A stretch of 64,000 bases of DNA. Source: Escherichia sp. ESNIH1 (lineage in GTDB: Bacteria; Pseudomonadota; Gammaproteobacteria; Enterobacterales; Enterobacteriaceae). The notes beneath the pieces are model-generated. The model saw nothing but the letters and a program-made list of their open reading frames with translations. It was not told the origin of the DNA and did not search any database. The stretch covers positions 30,570 through 94,569 of the forward strand of contig PQKR01000012.1 of the NCBI GenBank assembly GCA_002918705.1, read 5' to 3'. A program made the position numbers and the translations under genes. Positions 49,625 to 57,426 of the stretch are shown here, piece by piece. How positions within the stretch are numbered: the first letter of the stretch is position 1; every line of letters starts with the position of its first letter.

Positions 49625-49640
49625 TGGCACAGATTTCGCT
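49625..49640 (+). promoter_or_regulatory. Sigma-54 promoter glnAp2
   Basis: TGGCACAGATTTCGCT keeps the GG (-24) and GC (-12) elements with 10 bp between them, the invariant spacing of sigma-54 promoters. The NtrC dyads lie about 75-120 bp upstream. Confidence 0.88.
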
Positions 49641-49723
49641 TTATCTTATGCAAGGCGATTGTGCCACTTATAAAGTGTAGAACCTCGTTACCACGACGAC
49701 CAAAAATTCCGGGAGAGTTAAGT

Positions 49724-51133
49724 ATGTCCGCTGAACACGTTTTGACGATGCTGAACGAACATGAAGTGAAGTTTATCGATCTGCGCTTCACTGATACCAA
49801 AGGTAAAGAGCAGCATGTCACTATCCCAGCTCATCAGGTTAATGCTGACTTCTTTGAAGAAGGCAAAATGTTTGATGGTTCTTCGATTGGTGGCTGGAAA
49901 GGCATCAACGAATCCGACATGGTACTGATGCCGGACGCCTCTACCGCTGTTATTGACCCGTTCTTCGAAGAGTCTACCCTGATTATCCGTTGCGATATCC
50001 TTGAGCCAGGCACGCTGCAGGGCTACGATCGCGACCCGCGCTCCATCGCTAAACGCGCTGAAGAGTACCTGCGCTCCACCGGCATCGCAGACACCGTTCT
50101 GTTCGGGCCAGAGCCAGAGTTCTTCCTGTTCGACGACGTTCGCTTTGGTGCCAACATCTCCGGTTCCCACGTGGCTATCGACGATATCGAAGGCGCATGG
50201 AACACCTCCACCAAATACGAAGGTGGTAACAAAGGTCACCGTCCGGCAGTGAAAGGCGGTTACTTCCCGGTTCCGCCGGTTGACTCCTCTCAGGACATCC
50301 GCTCTACCATGTGTCTGGTAATGGAAGAGATGGGCCTGGTGGTTGAAGCACACCACCACGAAGTGGCAACCGCAGGTCAGAACGAAGTGGCGACCCGCTT
50401 CAACACCATGACCAAAAAAGCGGACGAAATTCAGATCTACAAATATGTCGTGCACAACGTTGCGCACCGCTTCGGCAAAACCGCGACCTTTATGCCAAAA
50501 CCGATGTTCGGCGATAACGGCTCCGGCATGCACTGCCACATGTCTCTGTCTAAGAACGGTACCAACCTGTTCTCTGGCGACAAATATGCTGGCCTGTCTG
50601 AAGAAGCCCTGTACTACATTGGCGGCGTAATCAAACACGCAAAAGCCATCAACGCCCTGGCGAACCCGACCACCAACTCCTACAAGCGTCTGGTCCCGGG
50701 TTACGAAGCACCGGTTATGCTGGCCTACTCTGCCCGTAACCGCTCTGCCTCTATCCGTATTCCGGTAGTGACCTCGCCGAAAGCGCGTCGTATCGAAGTG
50801 CGCTTCCCGGACCCGGCTGCTAACCCGTACCTGTGCTTCGCTGCCCTGCTGATGGCTGGCCTTGACGGTATCAAGAACAAGATCCACCCGGGCGAAGCAA
50901 TGGACAAAAACCTGTACGACCTGCCGCCGGAAGAGGCGAAAGAAGTACCGCAGGTTGCTGGCTCCCTGGAAGAGGCCCTGCAGGCGCTTGATGCAGACCG
51001 CGAGTTCCTGACCGCAGGCGGCGTATTCACTAACGACGCGATCGATGCCTACATCGCCCTGCGTATTGAAGAGAACGACCGCGTTCGCATGACGCCGCAC
51101 CCGGTTGAGTTCGAACTCTACTACAGCGTTTAA
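49724..51133 (+). CDS. glnA: Glutamine synthetase GlnA
   Basis: The 469-residue type I glutamine synthetase condenses ammonia and glutamate with ATP. Metal-binding and substrate segments are present: DGSSIGGW (near residues 50-57), [10 protein letters not shown] (near 127-136), and [10 protein letters not shown] (near 264-273). NLYDLPPEE near 395-403 holds the tyrosine adenylylated by GlnE. An ORF reading from 49502 would cover the promoter and is rejected; the ATG at 49724 follows GGGAGAG. It is the head of the glnA-glnL-glnG operon. Transcription terminators after it reduce expression of the downstream genes. Confidence 0.98.
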   Translation: MSAEHVLTMLNEHEVKFIDLRFTDTKGKEQHVTIPAHQVNADFFEEGKMFDGSSIGGWKGINESDMVLMPDASTAVIDPFFEESTLIIRCDILEPGTLQGYDRDPRSIAKRAEEYLRSTGIADTVLFGPEPEFFLFDDVRFGANISGSHVAIDDIEGAWNTSTKYEGGNKGHRPAVKGGYFPVPPVDSSQDIRSTMCLVMEEMGLVVEAHHHEVATAGQNEVATRFNTMTKKADEIQIYKYVVHNVAHRFGKTATFMPKPMFGDNGSGMHCHMSLSKNGTNLFSGDKYAGLSEEALYYIGGVIKHAKAINALANPTTNSYKRLVPGYEAPVMLAYSARNRSASIRIPVVTSPKARRIEVRFPDPAANPYLCFAALLMAGLDGIKNKIHPGEAMDKNLYDLPPEEAKEVPQVAGSLEEALQALDADREFLTAGGVFTNDAIDAYIALRIEENDRVRMTPHPVEFELYYSV

Positions 51134-51158
51134 TTTTTATTGAGTAATGCTCAGCCAA

Positions 51159-51246
51159 TTTTTGCTCCGGCCCTGCTGGAGCAAAAAAGACGCCGAGAAT
51201 TTTAGTTGCCGTGGAAACTTTAGCCCATCCCTGATGGGCTTTTTTC
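51159..51246 (+). terminator. Two hairpins after glnA
   Basis: A 10-bp stem (51159-51168 with 51178-51187) precedes a rho-independent terminator with an 8-bp stem (AGCCCATC/GATGGGCT, 51222-51240) and T-run. They separate high-level glnA mRNA from glnLG, as in E. coli. Confidence 0.8.
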
Positions 51247-51290
51247 TCCGCCAACAACCTGATATTACGCGCTTTTTAACCATAAAAAGC

Positions 51291-51312
51291 TATAATGCAC
51301 TAAAACAGTGCA
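51291..51312 (+). promoter_or_regulatory. glnL promoter with overlapping NtrC site
   Basis: A TATAAT -10 hexamer (51291-51296) touches the dyad TGCAC-N7-GTGCA at 51296-51312. NtrC bound there would block initiation, the known autorepression of glnLp in E. coli. Confidence 0.78.
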
Positions 51313-51334
51313 ACTCATTTCAGGAGACTGCTTA

Positions 51335-52384
51335 ATGGCAACTGGCACGCTGCCCGATGCTGGGCAGATCCTCAACTCTTTAATCAACAGCATTCTACTG
51401 GTTGATGACGAGCTGGCGATTCACTACGCGAACCCCGCCGCTCAGCAGCTGCTGGCACAAAGCTCACGCAAGCTGTTTGGTACACCCCTGCCGGAGCTGC
51501 TGAGCTACTTCTCCTTGAACGTCGCCCTGATGCAGGAGAGCCTGGAGGCCGGACAAGGGTTCACGGATAACGAAGTCACCCTGGTGATCGATGCCCGCTC
51601 GCACATTCTCTCCGTGACGGCACAGAGGCTGCCTGAGGGGCTGATCCTGCTGGAGATGGCACCGATGGATAACCAGCGCCGCCTGAGCCAGGAGCAGCTT
51701 CAGCAGGCCCAGCAGGTCGCCGCACGCGATCTGGTCCGCGGCCTCGCCCATGAGATTAAAAACCCGCTGGGTGGCCTGCGCGGTGCAGCGCAGCTGCTGA
51801 GCAAAGCGCTGCCCGATCCGGCGCTAACCGAGTACACCAAAGTCATTATTGAGCAGGCAGACCGGCTGCGTAACCTGGTGGATCGCCTGCTGGGGCCGCA
51901 GCATCCGGGTATGCATGTGACCGAGAGCATTCATAAAGTCGCCGAGCGCGTGGTGAAGCTGGTCTCGATGGAGCTGCCGGAGAACGTCACCCTGGTGCGT
52001 GATTATGATCCCAGCCTGCCGGAGCTACCGCACGATCCCGATCAGATTGAGCAGGTTCTGCTGAATATCGTGCGCAACGCCCTGCAGGCGCTGGGGCCAG
52101 AGGGCGGCGAAATTACGCTGCGCACCCGCACGGCCTTCCAGCTCACGCTGCACGGCACGCGCTATCGTCTGGCGGCACGTATTGACGTTGAGGACAACGG
52201 GCCGGGCATCCCGTCACACCTGCAGGACACGCTATTTTATCCGATGGTGAGCGGGCGCGAAGGTGGGACCGGGCTTGGGCTGTCAATTGCCCGCAGTTTG
52301 ATTGATCAACACTCCGGCAAAATTGAATTTACCAGTTGGCCGGGTCATACCGAGTTTTCGGTTTACCTGCCAATTAAAAAATAA
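51335..52384 (+). CDS. glnL: Nitrogen regulation sensor kinase/phosphatase NtrB (GlnL)
   Basis: A 349-residue cytoplasmic histidine kinase. It has an N-terminal PAS domain (about 10-115) and the phospho-acceptor His139 in [14 protein letters not shown] HATPase domain holds N-box [10 protein letters not shown] near 234-243, DNGPGIP and GGTGLGLS. It phosphorylates NtrC when nitrogen is limiting, and the PII protein switches it to phosphatase. The ATG at 51335 follows CAGGAG; a reading from 51308 adds nine residues inside the NtrC operator. glnG starts 11 bp after the stop. Confidence 0.97.
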   Translation: MATGTLPDAGQILNSLINSILLVDDELAIHYANPAAQQLLAQSSRKLFGTPLPELLSYFSLNVALMQESLEAGQGFTDNEVTLVIDARSHILSVTAQRLPEGLILLEMAPMDNQRRLSQEQLQQAQQVAARDLVRGLAHEIKNPLGGLRGAAQLLSKALPDPALTEYTKVIIEQADRLRNLVDRLLGPQHPGMHVTESIHKVAERVVKLVSMELPENVTLVRDYDPSLPELPHDPDQIEQVLLNIVRNALQALGPEGGEITLRTRTAFQLTLHGTRYRLAARIDVEDNGPGIPSHLQDTLFYPMVSGREGGTGLGLSIARSLIDQHSGKIEFTSWPGHTEFSVYLPIKK

Positions 52385-52395
52385 AGGTGACGATG

Positions 52396-53805
52396 ATGCA
52401 ACGAGGGATAGCGTGGATTGTTGATGACGATAGCTCCATTCGATGGGTGCTTGAACGCGCTCTGACCGGGGCTGGCTTGAGTTGTACAACATTTGAAAGT
52501 GGTAACGAGGTGCTCGACGCGCTGACCACCAAAACCCCGGACGTGCTGCTGTCGGATATTCGCATGCCGGGCATGGACGGTCTGGCGCTGCTGAAGCAGA
52601 TCAAACAGCGTCACCCCATGCTCCCGGTCATCATTATGACTGCGCACTCCGATCTCGACGCGGCCGTTAGCGCCTACCAGCAGGGAGCCTTTGACTACCT
52701 GCCTAAACCGTTCGATATCGACGAGGCGGTGGCGCTGGTTGAACGCGCCATCAGCCACTACCAGGAGCAGCAGCAGCCGCGCAACGTGCAGGTTTTTGGC
52801 CCGACGGCGGATATCATCGGCGAAGCGCCCGCGATGCAGGACGTGTTTCGCATCATTGGCCGCCTCTCCCGCTCCTCGATTAGCGTGCTGATCAACGGCG
52901 AATCCGGGACCGGTAAAGAGCTGGTGGCCCATGCGCTGCATCGCCATAGCCCGCGCGTTAAAGCGCCCTTTATCGCCCTCAACATGGCTGCTATTCCAAA
53001 GGATCTTATTGAGTCCGAGCTGTTTGGTCATGAGAAGGGGGCGTTTACCGGCGCAAATACCGTCCGACAGGGGCGTTTTGAGCAGGCCGACGGCGGCACG
53101 CTGTTCCTGGACGAGATTGGCGATATGCCGCTGGACGTACAGACGCGCCTGCTACGCGTGCTGGCGGACGGACAGTTTTACCGCGTCGGCGGCTATGCCC
53201 CGGTGAAAGTAGACGTGCGCATCATTGCCGCCACCCACCAGAACCTTGAGCTGCGGGTGCAGGAGGGTAAGTTCCGGGAGGATCTCTTCCATCGTCTAAA
53301 CGTGATCCGCGTGCATCTCCCGCCTCTGCGTGAGCGCCGGGAAGATATCCCCCGCCTGGCGCGTCATTTTTTACAGGTGGCCGCCCGCGAGCTGGGCGTA
53401 GAAGCCAAGCAGCTGCATCCGGAGACCGAGGCGGCGTTGACCCGCGTCGCCTGGCCAGGCAACGTCCGTCAGCTAGAGAACACCTGCCGCTGGCTGACGG
53501 TGATGGCCGCGGGTCAGGAGGTGCTGATCCAGGATCTCCCCAGCGAGCTGTTTGAAACCACGATACCCGACAGCCCGACTCAGACGCTGCCGGATAACTG
53601 GGCCACGCTGCTGGCGCAGTGGGCGGACCGCGCTCTGCGTTCCGGTCATCAAAACCTGCTCTCTGAGGCGCAACCGGAGATGGAGCGTACTCTGCTCACC
53701 ACCGCCCTGCGTCATACCCAGGGACATAAGCAGGAAGCCGCAAGATTGCTCGGTTGGGGACGTAATACCCTGACGCGCAAGCTTAAAGAGTTAGGGATGG
53801 AGTAG
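52396..53805 (+). CDS. glnG: Nitrogen regulation sigma-54 activator NtrC (GlnG)
   Basis: A 469-residue enhancer-binding protein. The receiver domain has Asp54 in LLSDIRMPG. The AAA+ domain carries Walker A GESGTGKE (near residues 168-175), the sigma-54-contacting GAFTGA (near 216-221) and Walker [13 protein letters not shown] Fis-type HTH ([21 protein letters not shown]) begins near residue 445. It activates glnA and other nitrogen-limitation operons through the dyads upstream of glnA and represses its own promoter. An ATG three codons upstream (52387) is possible, but the ATG at 52396 gives the E. coli length. Confidence 0.97.
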   Translation: MQRGIAWIVDDDSSIRWVLERALTGAGLSCTTFESGNEVLDALTTKTPDVLLSDIRMPGMDGLALLKQIKQRHPMLPVIIMTAHSDLDAAVSAYQQGAFDYLPKPFDIDEAVALVERAISHYQEQQQPRNVQVFGPTADIIGEAPAMQDVFRIIGRLSRSSISVLINGESGTGKELVAHALHRHSPRVKAPFIALNMAAIPKDLIESELFGHEKGAFTGANTVRQGRFEQADGGTLFLDEIGDMPLDVQTRLLRVLADGQFYRVGGYAPVKVDVRIIAATHQNLELRVQEGKFREDLFHRLNVIRVHLPPLRERREDIPRLARHFLQVAARELGVEAKQLHPETEAALTRVAWPGNVRQLENTCRWLTVMAAGQEVLIQDLPSELFETTIPDSPTQTLPDNWATLLAQWADRALRSGHQNLLSEAQPEMERTLLTTALRHTQGHKQEAARLLGWGRNTLTRKLKELGME

Positions 53806-53814
53806 CAGATAAAA

Positions 53815-53845
53815 CGCCCGGTGGCGCGATGCCTACCGGGCATAC
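53815..53845. repeat. REP-like palindrome
   Basis: CGCCCGGTGGCGC...CTACCGGGCAT lies in the 53-bp gap between convergent glnG and hemN. It is the only structure there and may terminate both transcripts. Confidence 0.75.
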
Positions 53846-53858
53846 AGATCCTGATCTG

Positions 53859-55232
53859 TTAAATCACACGAGAGAACTGCTGCAGTCGCGCCTTCTGGCG
53901 CAGATAGGCATCAAAGCACATGCAGATATTGCGGATCAGCAGTCGGCCTTTCGCCGTCACCTGAATGCCGTGCGCATCCACCGCCACCAGCCCGTCCTTC
54001 GCCAACGGCGCGAGCAGGTTTAAATCTTCCGCAAAGTAGTCGGCGAAATCGAGATCCCACTCTTTTTCTACCGCACTAAAATCCAGGCGGAAATTGCAGA
54101 TCAGCGATTTGATGACGTCCCGGCGGATGCAGTCATCTCTTGTCAGGGCAATCCCCCGCCACAGTGCATTACCGGTCTCATCTACCTGCTGATAGTAGTG
54201 CTTCAGCTCTTTCTGGTTCTGCGCGTAGCAGTCGCCAATCATGCTGATGGCTGAAACGCCCATGCCCAGCAGGTCACTATCGCCCTGGGTGGTATAACCC
54301 TGAAAGTTACGGTGCAGTACCCCTTCGCGCTGGGCCACGGCCAGCTCGTCATCCGGGCGTGCAAAGTGATCCATACCGATGAACTGATAGCCCTCCTCGG
54401 TGAGCGAGGTAATCGTCTGCTGCAGGATATCCAGCTTCTGCTGCGCCGAGGGCAGATCGGCATCCTTAATCTTCCGCTGCGCGGCGAAGAGCGTCGGCAG
54501 GTGCGCATAGTTGAATACGCTCAGCCTATCGGGGTTTAGCTCTCCGACACGTTTCAGGGTAAAGGCGAAGCTCTCCGGCGTCTGCTTCGGCAGGCCGTAG
54601 ATCAGATCGATATTGGTAGAGGTGAAGCCAATCTCTCGCGCATGCCGTAACAGCGCAAAGATAAACGCTTCATCCTGCTCCCGGTTGACCAGCCGCTGCA
54701 CCTCTTTGTTGAAGTCCTGCACGCCCATGCTCAGGCGGTTAAAGCCCTCGGCGCGCAGATGGTCGAGCACGTTCAGCTCGATCTCACGCGGGTCAACCTC
54801 AATAGAGATTTCGGCATCGGCGTTAAAATTGAAGTGGTGGCGCAGCAGCCCCATCAGGCGACTAATTTGCGCTTTGTTCAGGTAGGTAGGCGTCCCGCCG
54901 CCCCAGTGCAGCTCGCTGACCCGGCGACCGGCAAACAGCGGCGCGCGGTGGATAATTTCCTGCTCAAGCGCGTCGAGATACTGGTCTGCCTTATGTTGCT
55001 GGCGGGTGACGATCTTATTGCAGCCGCAGAAGTAGCACAGCCGGTGACAGAACGGAATATGCACGTAGAGCGACAGCGCACGCTCAGGATAGCGAGCAAC
55101 GGCCTGCTGAAAATCCGCTTCGCCAAAGGTATCGGCGAACTCAAGGGCGGTCGGGTATGAGGTATAACGCGGCCCGGAATAGTTATATTTCTGGATCAGG
55201 GCCAGATCCCAGTCGATTAACTGCGAAGACAT
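53859..55232 (-). CDS. hemN: Oxygen-independent coproporphyrinogen III dehydrogenase HemN
   Basis: A 457-residue radical SAM enzyme that oxidatively decarboxylates coproporphyrinogen III in anaerobic haem synthesis. The [4Fe-4S] motif CHRLCYFC has Cys62, Cys66 and Cys69, with Cys71 adjacent. GGGTPTYL near residues 112-119 binds SAM. The YNYSGPRYTSYPTA N-terminus is that of true HemN rather than HemW. A longer reading from 55316 adds 28 residues overlapping another small ORF. The ATG at 55232 follows AAGGAGTGAGC. Confidence 0.97.
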   Translation of the reverse strand: MSSQLIDWDLALIQKYNYSGPRYTSYPTALEFADTFGEADFQQAVARYPERALSLYVHIPFCHRLCYFCGCNKIVTRQQHKADQYLDALEQEIIHRAPLFAGRRVSELHWGGGTPTYLNKAQISRLMGLLRHHFNFNADAEISIEVDPREIELNVLDHLRAEGFNRLSMGVQDFNKEVQRLVNREQDEAFIFALLRHAREIGFTSTNIDLIYGLPKQTPESFAFTLKRVGELNPDRLSVFNYAHLPTLFAAQRKIKDADLPSAQQKLDILQQTITSLTEEGYQFIGMDHFARPDDELAVAQREGVLHRNFQGYTTQGDSDLLGMGVSAISMIGDCYAQNQKELKHYYQQVDETGNALWRGIALTRDDCIRRDVIKSLICNFRLDFSAVEKEWDLDFADYFAEDLNLLAPLAKDGLVAVDAHGIQVTAKGRLLIRNICMCFDAYLRQKARLQQFSRVI

Positions 55233-55234
55233 GC

Positions 55235-55408
55235 TCACTCCTTCGGGTAGCGCCGCTGACGACGACGACGGCCTGGCCTGCCTCCATGACGAAGTGCAAG
55301 CCGGTTGCGCAGCCATTTCTGTCGCTGCGACAACCGTCGTAGTTTAACGAATAACCACGCCAGATAACACATAACCGGAAGGGTTATAAGCAGGACGAGC
55401 AAGCCCAT
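55235..55408 (-). CDS. Hypothetical small membrane protein between yihI and hemN
   Basis: A 57-codon ORF not annotated in E. coli as far as I recall. One hydrophobic helix (MGLLVLLITLPVMCYLAWLF, residues 1-20) is followed by a strongly basic tail with eleven Arg or Lys among the last twenty or so residues (GRPGRRRRQRR near 43-53). The stop lies 2 bp before the hemN ATG, and the hemN Shine-Dalgarno falls in its last codons. The frame is open back to the yihI stop and includes a CTG at 55429. No clear ribosome site precedes the ATG, so reinitiation after yihI is the likely route if it is translated. Vibrios carry a DUF2489 gene at this place; a shortened relative is a speculation. Confidence 0.4.
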   Translation of the reverse strand: MGLLVLLITLPVMCYLAWLFVKLRRLSQRQKWLRNRLALRHGGRPGRRRRQRRYPKE

Positions 55409-55432
55409 GCTGTAAAGCGAGTTGTCCAGGGA

Positions 55433-55951
55433 TTAGTTGCCGCCTTTGAGCAGGCGCATCATATCCTCTTTCTCCTCTTCCTCTTCTTCGTCTTCTTCAT
55501 CGTCATAGGAGAGACCGAGCTGCTGCATCAGCGCGTCAATGCGGTCCAGTTTAGCGTCAACCCACGCCTGATCTTCTGCGCTCAGGGTGTCGCCATCCTC
55601 CAGACGTTCCAGCAGCGCATCCAGGCGCTCATCAGTTTCCAGCATATCCAGTTCAGCCTGCGGTGAAAGCATAGGTTTCTCGCTCTTAGGTTTTTGCTGA
55701 CGCGTGACCGGAGTAGCTGTTACGCCCAACGGTACGGGGGTTTTACTGCCGATACGGGGATCTTTCTGCTGCTTCTGGCCACGAGAGCCGGATGCGCTAT
55801 CGTTGCCGGTAGCACGGCTGCCTGCCGCGTTGCCACGATGCTTTTTCTCACGCTTACGGTCGCGAGCTTCCTGATTGATTTCATCGCGCGTTTTGCGGCG
55901 CGCTTTTGCGGGGCCTTTGCCACGCGGAGACGATGCGGGTTTATTCATCAT
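55433..55951 (-). CDS. yihI: Der GTPase-activating protein YihI
   Basis: A 172-residue, highly charged protein that stimulates the GTPase Der and so modulates 50S ribosome assembly. The first half is Lys/Arg-rich and likely disordered ([13 protein letters not shown] near residues 12-24). The second half contains the conserved [20 protein letters not shown] region near 94-113. It ends with an acidic Asp/Glu run and MMRLLKGGN. There are two consecutive ATG codons (55951 and 55948). csrC lies just upstream on the same strand. Confidence 0.93.
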   Translation of the reverse strand: MMNKPASSPRGKGPAKARRKTRDEINQEARDRKREKKHRGNAAGSRATGNDSASGSRGQKQQKDPRIGSKTPVPLGVTATPVTRQQKPKSEKPMLSPQAELDMLETDERLDALLERLEDGDTLSAEDQAWVDAKLDRIDALMQQLGLSYDDEEDEEEEEEKEDMMRLLKGGN

Positions 55952-56014
55952 AGTTGGTCTTTAAGCCGTTTTATTCAGTATAGAATTGCGGCGGAATCTA
56001 GCAGAAAGCAAGCA

Positions 56015-56263
56015 AAGAAAAAAGGCGACAGAGTAAACTGTCGCCTTTTTTCTTGACCACCCACCCTCAGCGGGTTAACTATTCCGTGTTTGCTTACAAC
56101 CGACCCTGTTTATCCCTTAGCATGAACGTTCCCTGTTGCGGTCCATTTCCCTGTGTAACACGTCTCCTGACGTTTGCCATCCTGGCTATCCAGCGTCTTC
56201 GCCTCCTGGCGCTCCTGACCCCTTTTCCTTAAGTCACAATCCCCGGCGCTCCTCGCCTTTGCC
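56015..56263 (-). ncRNA. csrC: Regulatory RNA CsrC
   Basis: The minus strand between yihI and engB reads as a CsrC homologue of about 249 nt. It carries repeated GGA motifs in small hairpins (GGCGAGGAGCGCC, GTCAGGAGCGCC, AGCCAGGATGGC, CGTCAGGAGACG), which bind and sequester the CsrA protein. The 3' end is a terminator hairpin GGCGACAG/CTGTCGCC flanked by A6 and T6 (56018-56051), nearly identical to that of E. coli csrC. A promoter-like stretch TTGTCA...TAAAGT lies upstream at about 56296-56269. The first base is estimated by comparison. A 66-codon frame inside this region is not a gene. Confidence 0.9.
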
Positions 56264-56534
56264 AGATACTTTACCTTGTTCAAAAAAAGTGACAAGACGC
56301 AAAAAGGCATAAAAGGCTAAATTCGGAAAATTCTAATCAATCAACTATTTGATTTAAAAGGAATTCACCCTTTCTGAAACCTGCAATTACTCTGAAATAT
56401 CGCAAGCGTAGAGTCGTCAATATCTTACAGGGTCTATAGCCAGCGCGGCAGTCAAAGAGGGATGGCGAGAAAAGCCGCCTTTTTCCTGCGTTCAGGTATA
56501 ATCCCCCAAAGCTTTACTTATGGAGACGACCGCT

Positions 56535-57167
56535 TTGACTAATTTGAATTATCAACAGACGCACTTTGTCACCAGTGCGCCTGATATTCGCCACTTACCT
56601 GCCGATACCGGAATAGAAGTGGCCTTTGCCGGCCGTTCCAACGCGGGTAAATCGAGCGCCCTGAACACCCTGACTCATCAGAAGAGCCTGGCACGCACCT
56701 CCAAGACGCCGGGCCGTACCCAGCTGATCAACCTGTTTGAAGTGGCAGACGGCAAGCGTCTTGTTGACCTGCCCGGCTACGGCTACGCCGAAGTGCCGGA
56801 AGAGATGAAGATCAAATGGCAGCGCGCGCTGGGCGAATATCTGGAGAAGCGTCAGTGTCTGCAGGGCGTGGTGATCCTGATGGACATTCGCCATCCGCTC
56901 AAGGATCTCGATCAGCAGATGATCCAGTGGGCCGTTGAGAGCAATATTCAGGTACTGGTGCTGCTGACCAAGGCCGATAAGCTGGCGAGCGGTGCGCGGA
57001 AGTCACAGTTGAATATGGTGCGTGAAGCGGTTCTGGCCTTTAACGGTGACGTTCAGGTTGAAGCGTTTTCATCCCTGAAGAAGCTGGGCGTGGACAAGCT
57101 GCGGGCGAAGCTGGATAGCTGGTTTAGCGATTTAACGCCGGTAACGGAAGCGGACGCCGAAGCGTAA
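56535..57167 (+). CDS. engB: Ribosome biogenesis GTPase EngB (YihA/YsxC)
   Basis: A 210-residue essential GTPase for late 50S assembly and cell cycle progression. G1 GRSNAGKSS is near residues 33-41, the switch region has SKTPGRTQ near 57-64, G3 DLPGYGYAE near 79-87, and G4 TKADK near 146-150. Two starts are possible: ATG at 56520 (215 residues, no Shine-Dalgarno) and TTG at 56535. The TTG has GGAG nine bases upstream and gives the known N-terminus [12 protein letters not shown] choose the TTG. Confidence 0.93.
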   Translation: MTNLNYQQTHFVTSAPDIRHLPADTGIEVAFAGRSNAGKSSALNTLTHQKSLARTSKTPGRTQLINLFEVADGKRLVDLPGYGYAEVPEEMKIKWQRALGEYLEKRQCLQGVVILMDIRHPLKDLDQQMIQWAVESNIQVLVLLTKADKLASGARKSQLNMVREAVLAFNGDVQVEAFSSLKKLGVDKLRAKLDSWFSDLTPVTEADAEA

Positions 57168-57171
57168 GCCA

Positions 57172-57280
57172 ATAAAAAACGCCCCAGTCATTACTGACTG
57201 GGGCGGCTAAATATTCAGCCAAATCCGATTACGTGAAGTAAAAGGTCTGAAAGATAGAACATCTTACCTCTGTACCCTAC
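57172..57280 (-). ncRNA. spf: Spot 42 RNA
   Basis: The minus strand from 57280 to 57172 gives a 109-nt RNA that begins GUAGGGUACAGAGGUAAG and ends with the CGCCCCAGUCA/UGACUGGGGCG terminator and a U-run. It is almost identical to E. coli Spot 42. This Hfq-dependent sRNA represses secondary carbon metabolism genes (galK and others) when glucose is present, and its gene is repressed by cAMP-CRP. A -10 hexamer TAGAGT at 57293-57288 and a TTTGTA near 57316-57311 could be its promoter. It lies between engB and polA, as in E. coli. The remaining gap to polA (57281-57426) holds no gene. Confidence 0.95.
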
Positions 57281-57426
57281 GCCTTTAACTCTACTCTTTT
57301 TTTAGACAGTTACAAACGCTTTTTGTAATTTTTTTTCATTCTTTACATAGGTAATTCTAATGATCATCACAAAAAGCTCTATCTTATGTTGCTTACTTAC
57401 ATAAAACCGCGTCATTGCCCCAGAGC

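Noticed and set aside
49718..51100. 460-codon minus-strand frame opposite glnA
   Set aside because: A codon-bias shadow of a highly expressed GC-rich gene; no recognisable domain, and glnA is certain on the other strand.
56110..56310. 66-codon minus-strand protein gene upstream of yihI
   Set aside because: It lies within the CsrC RNA; Cys/Arg-rich composition reflects GGA-hairpin repeats, and no ribosome site is evident.
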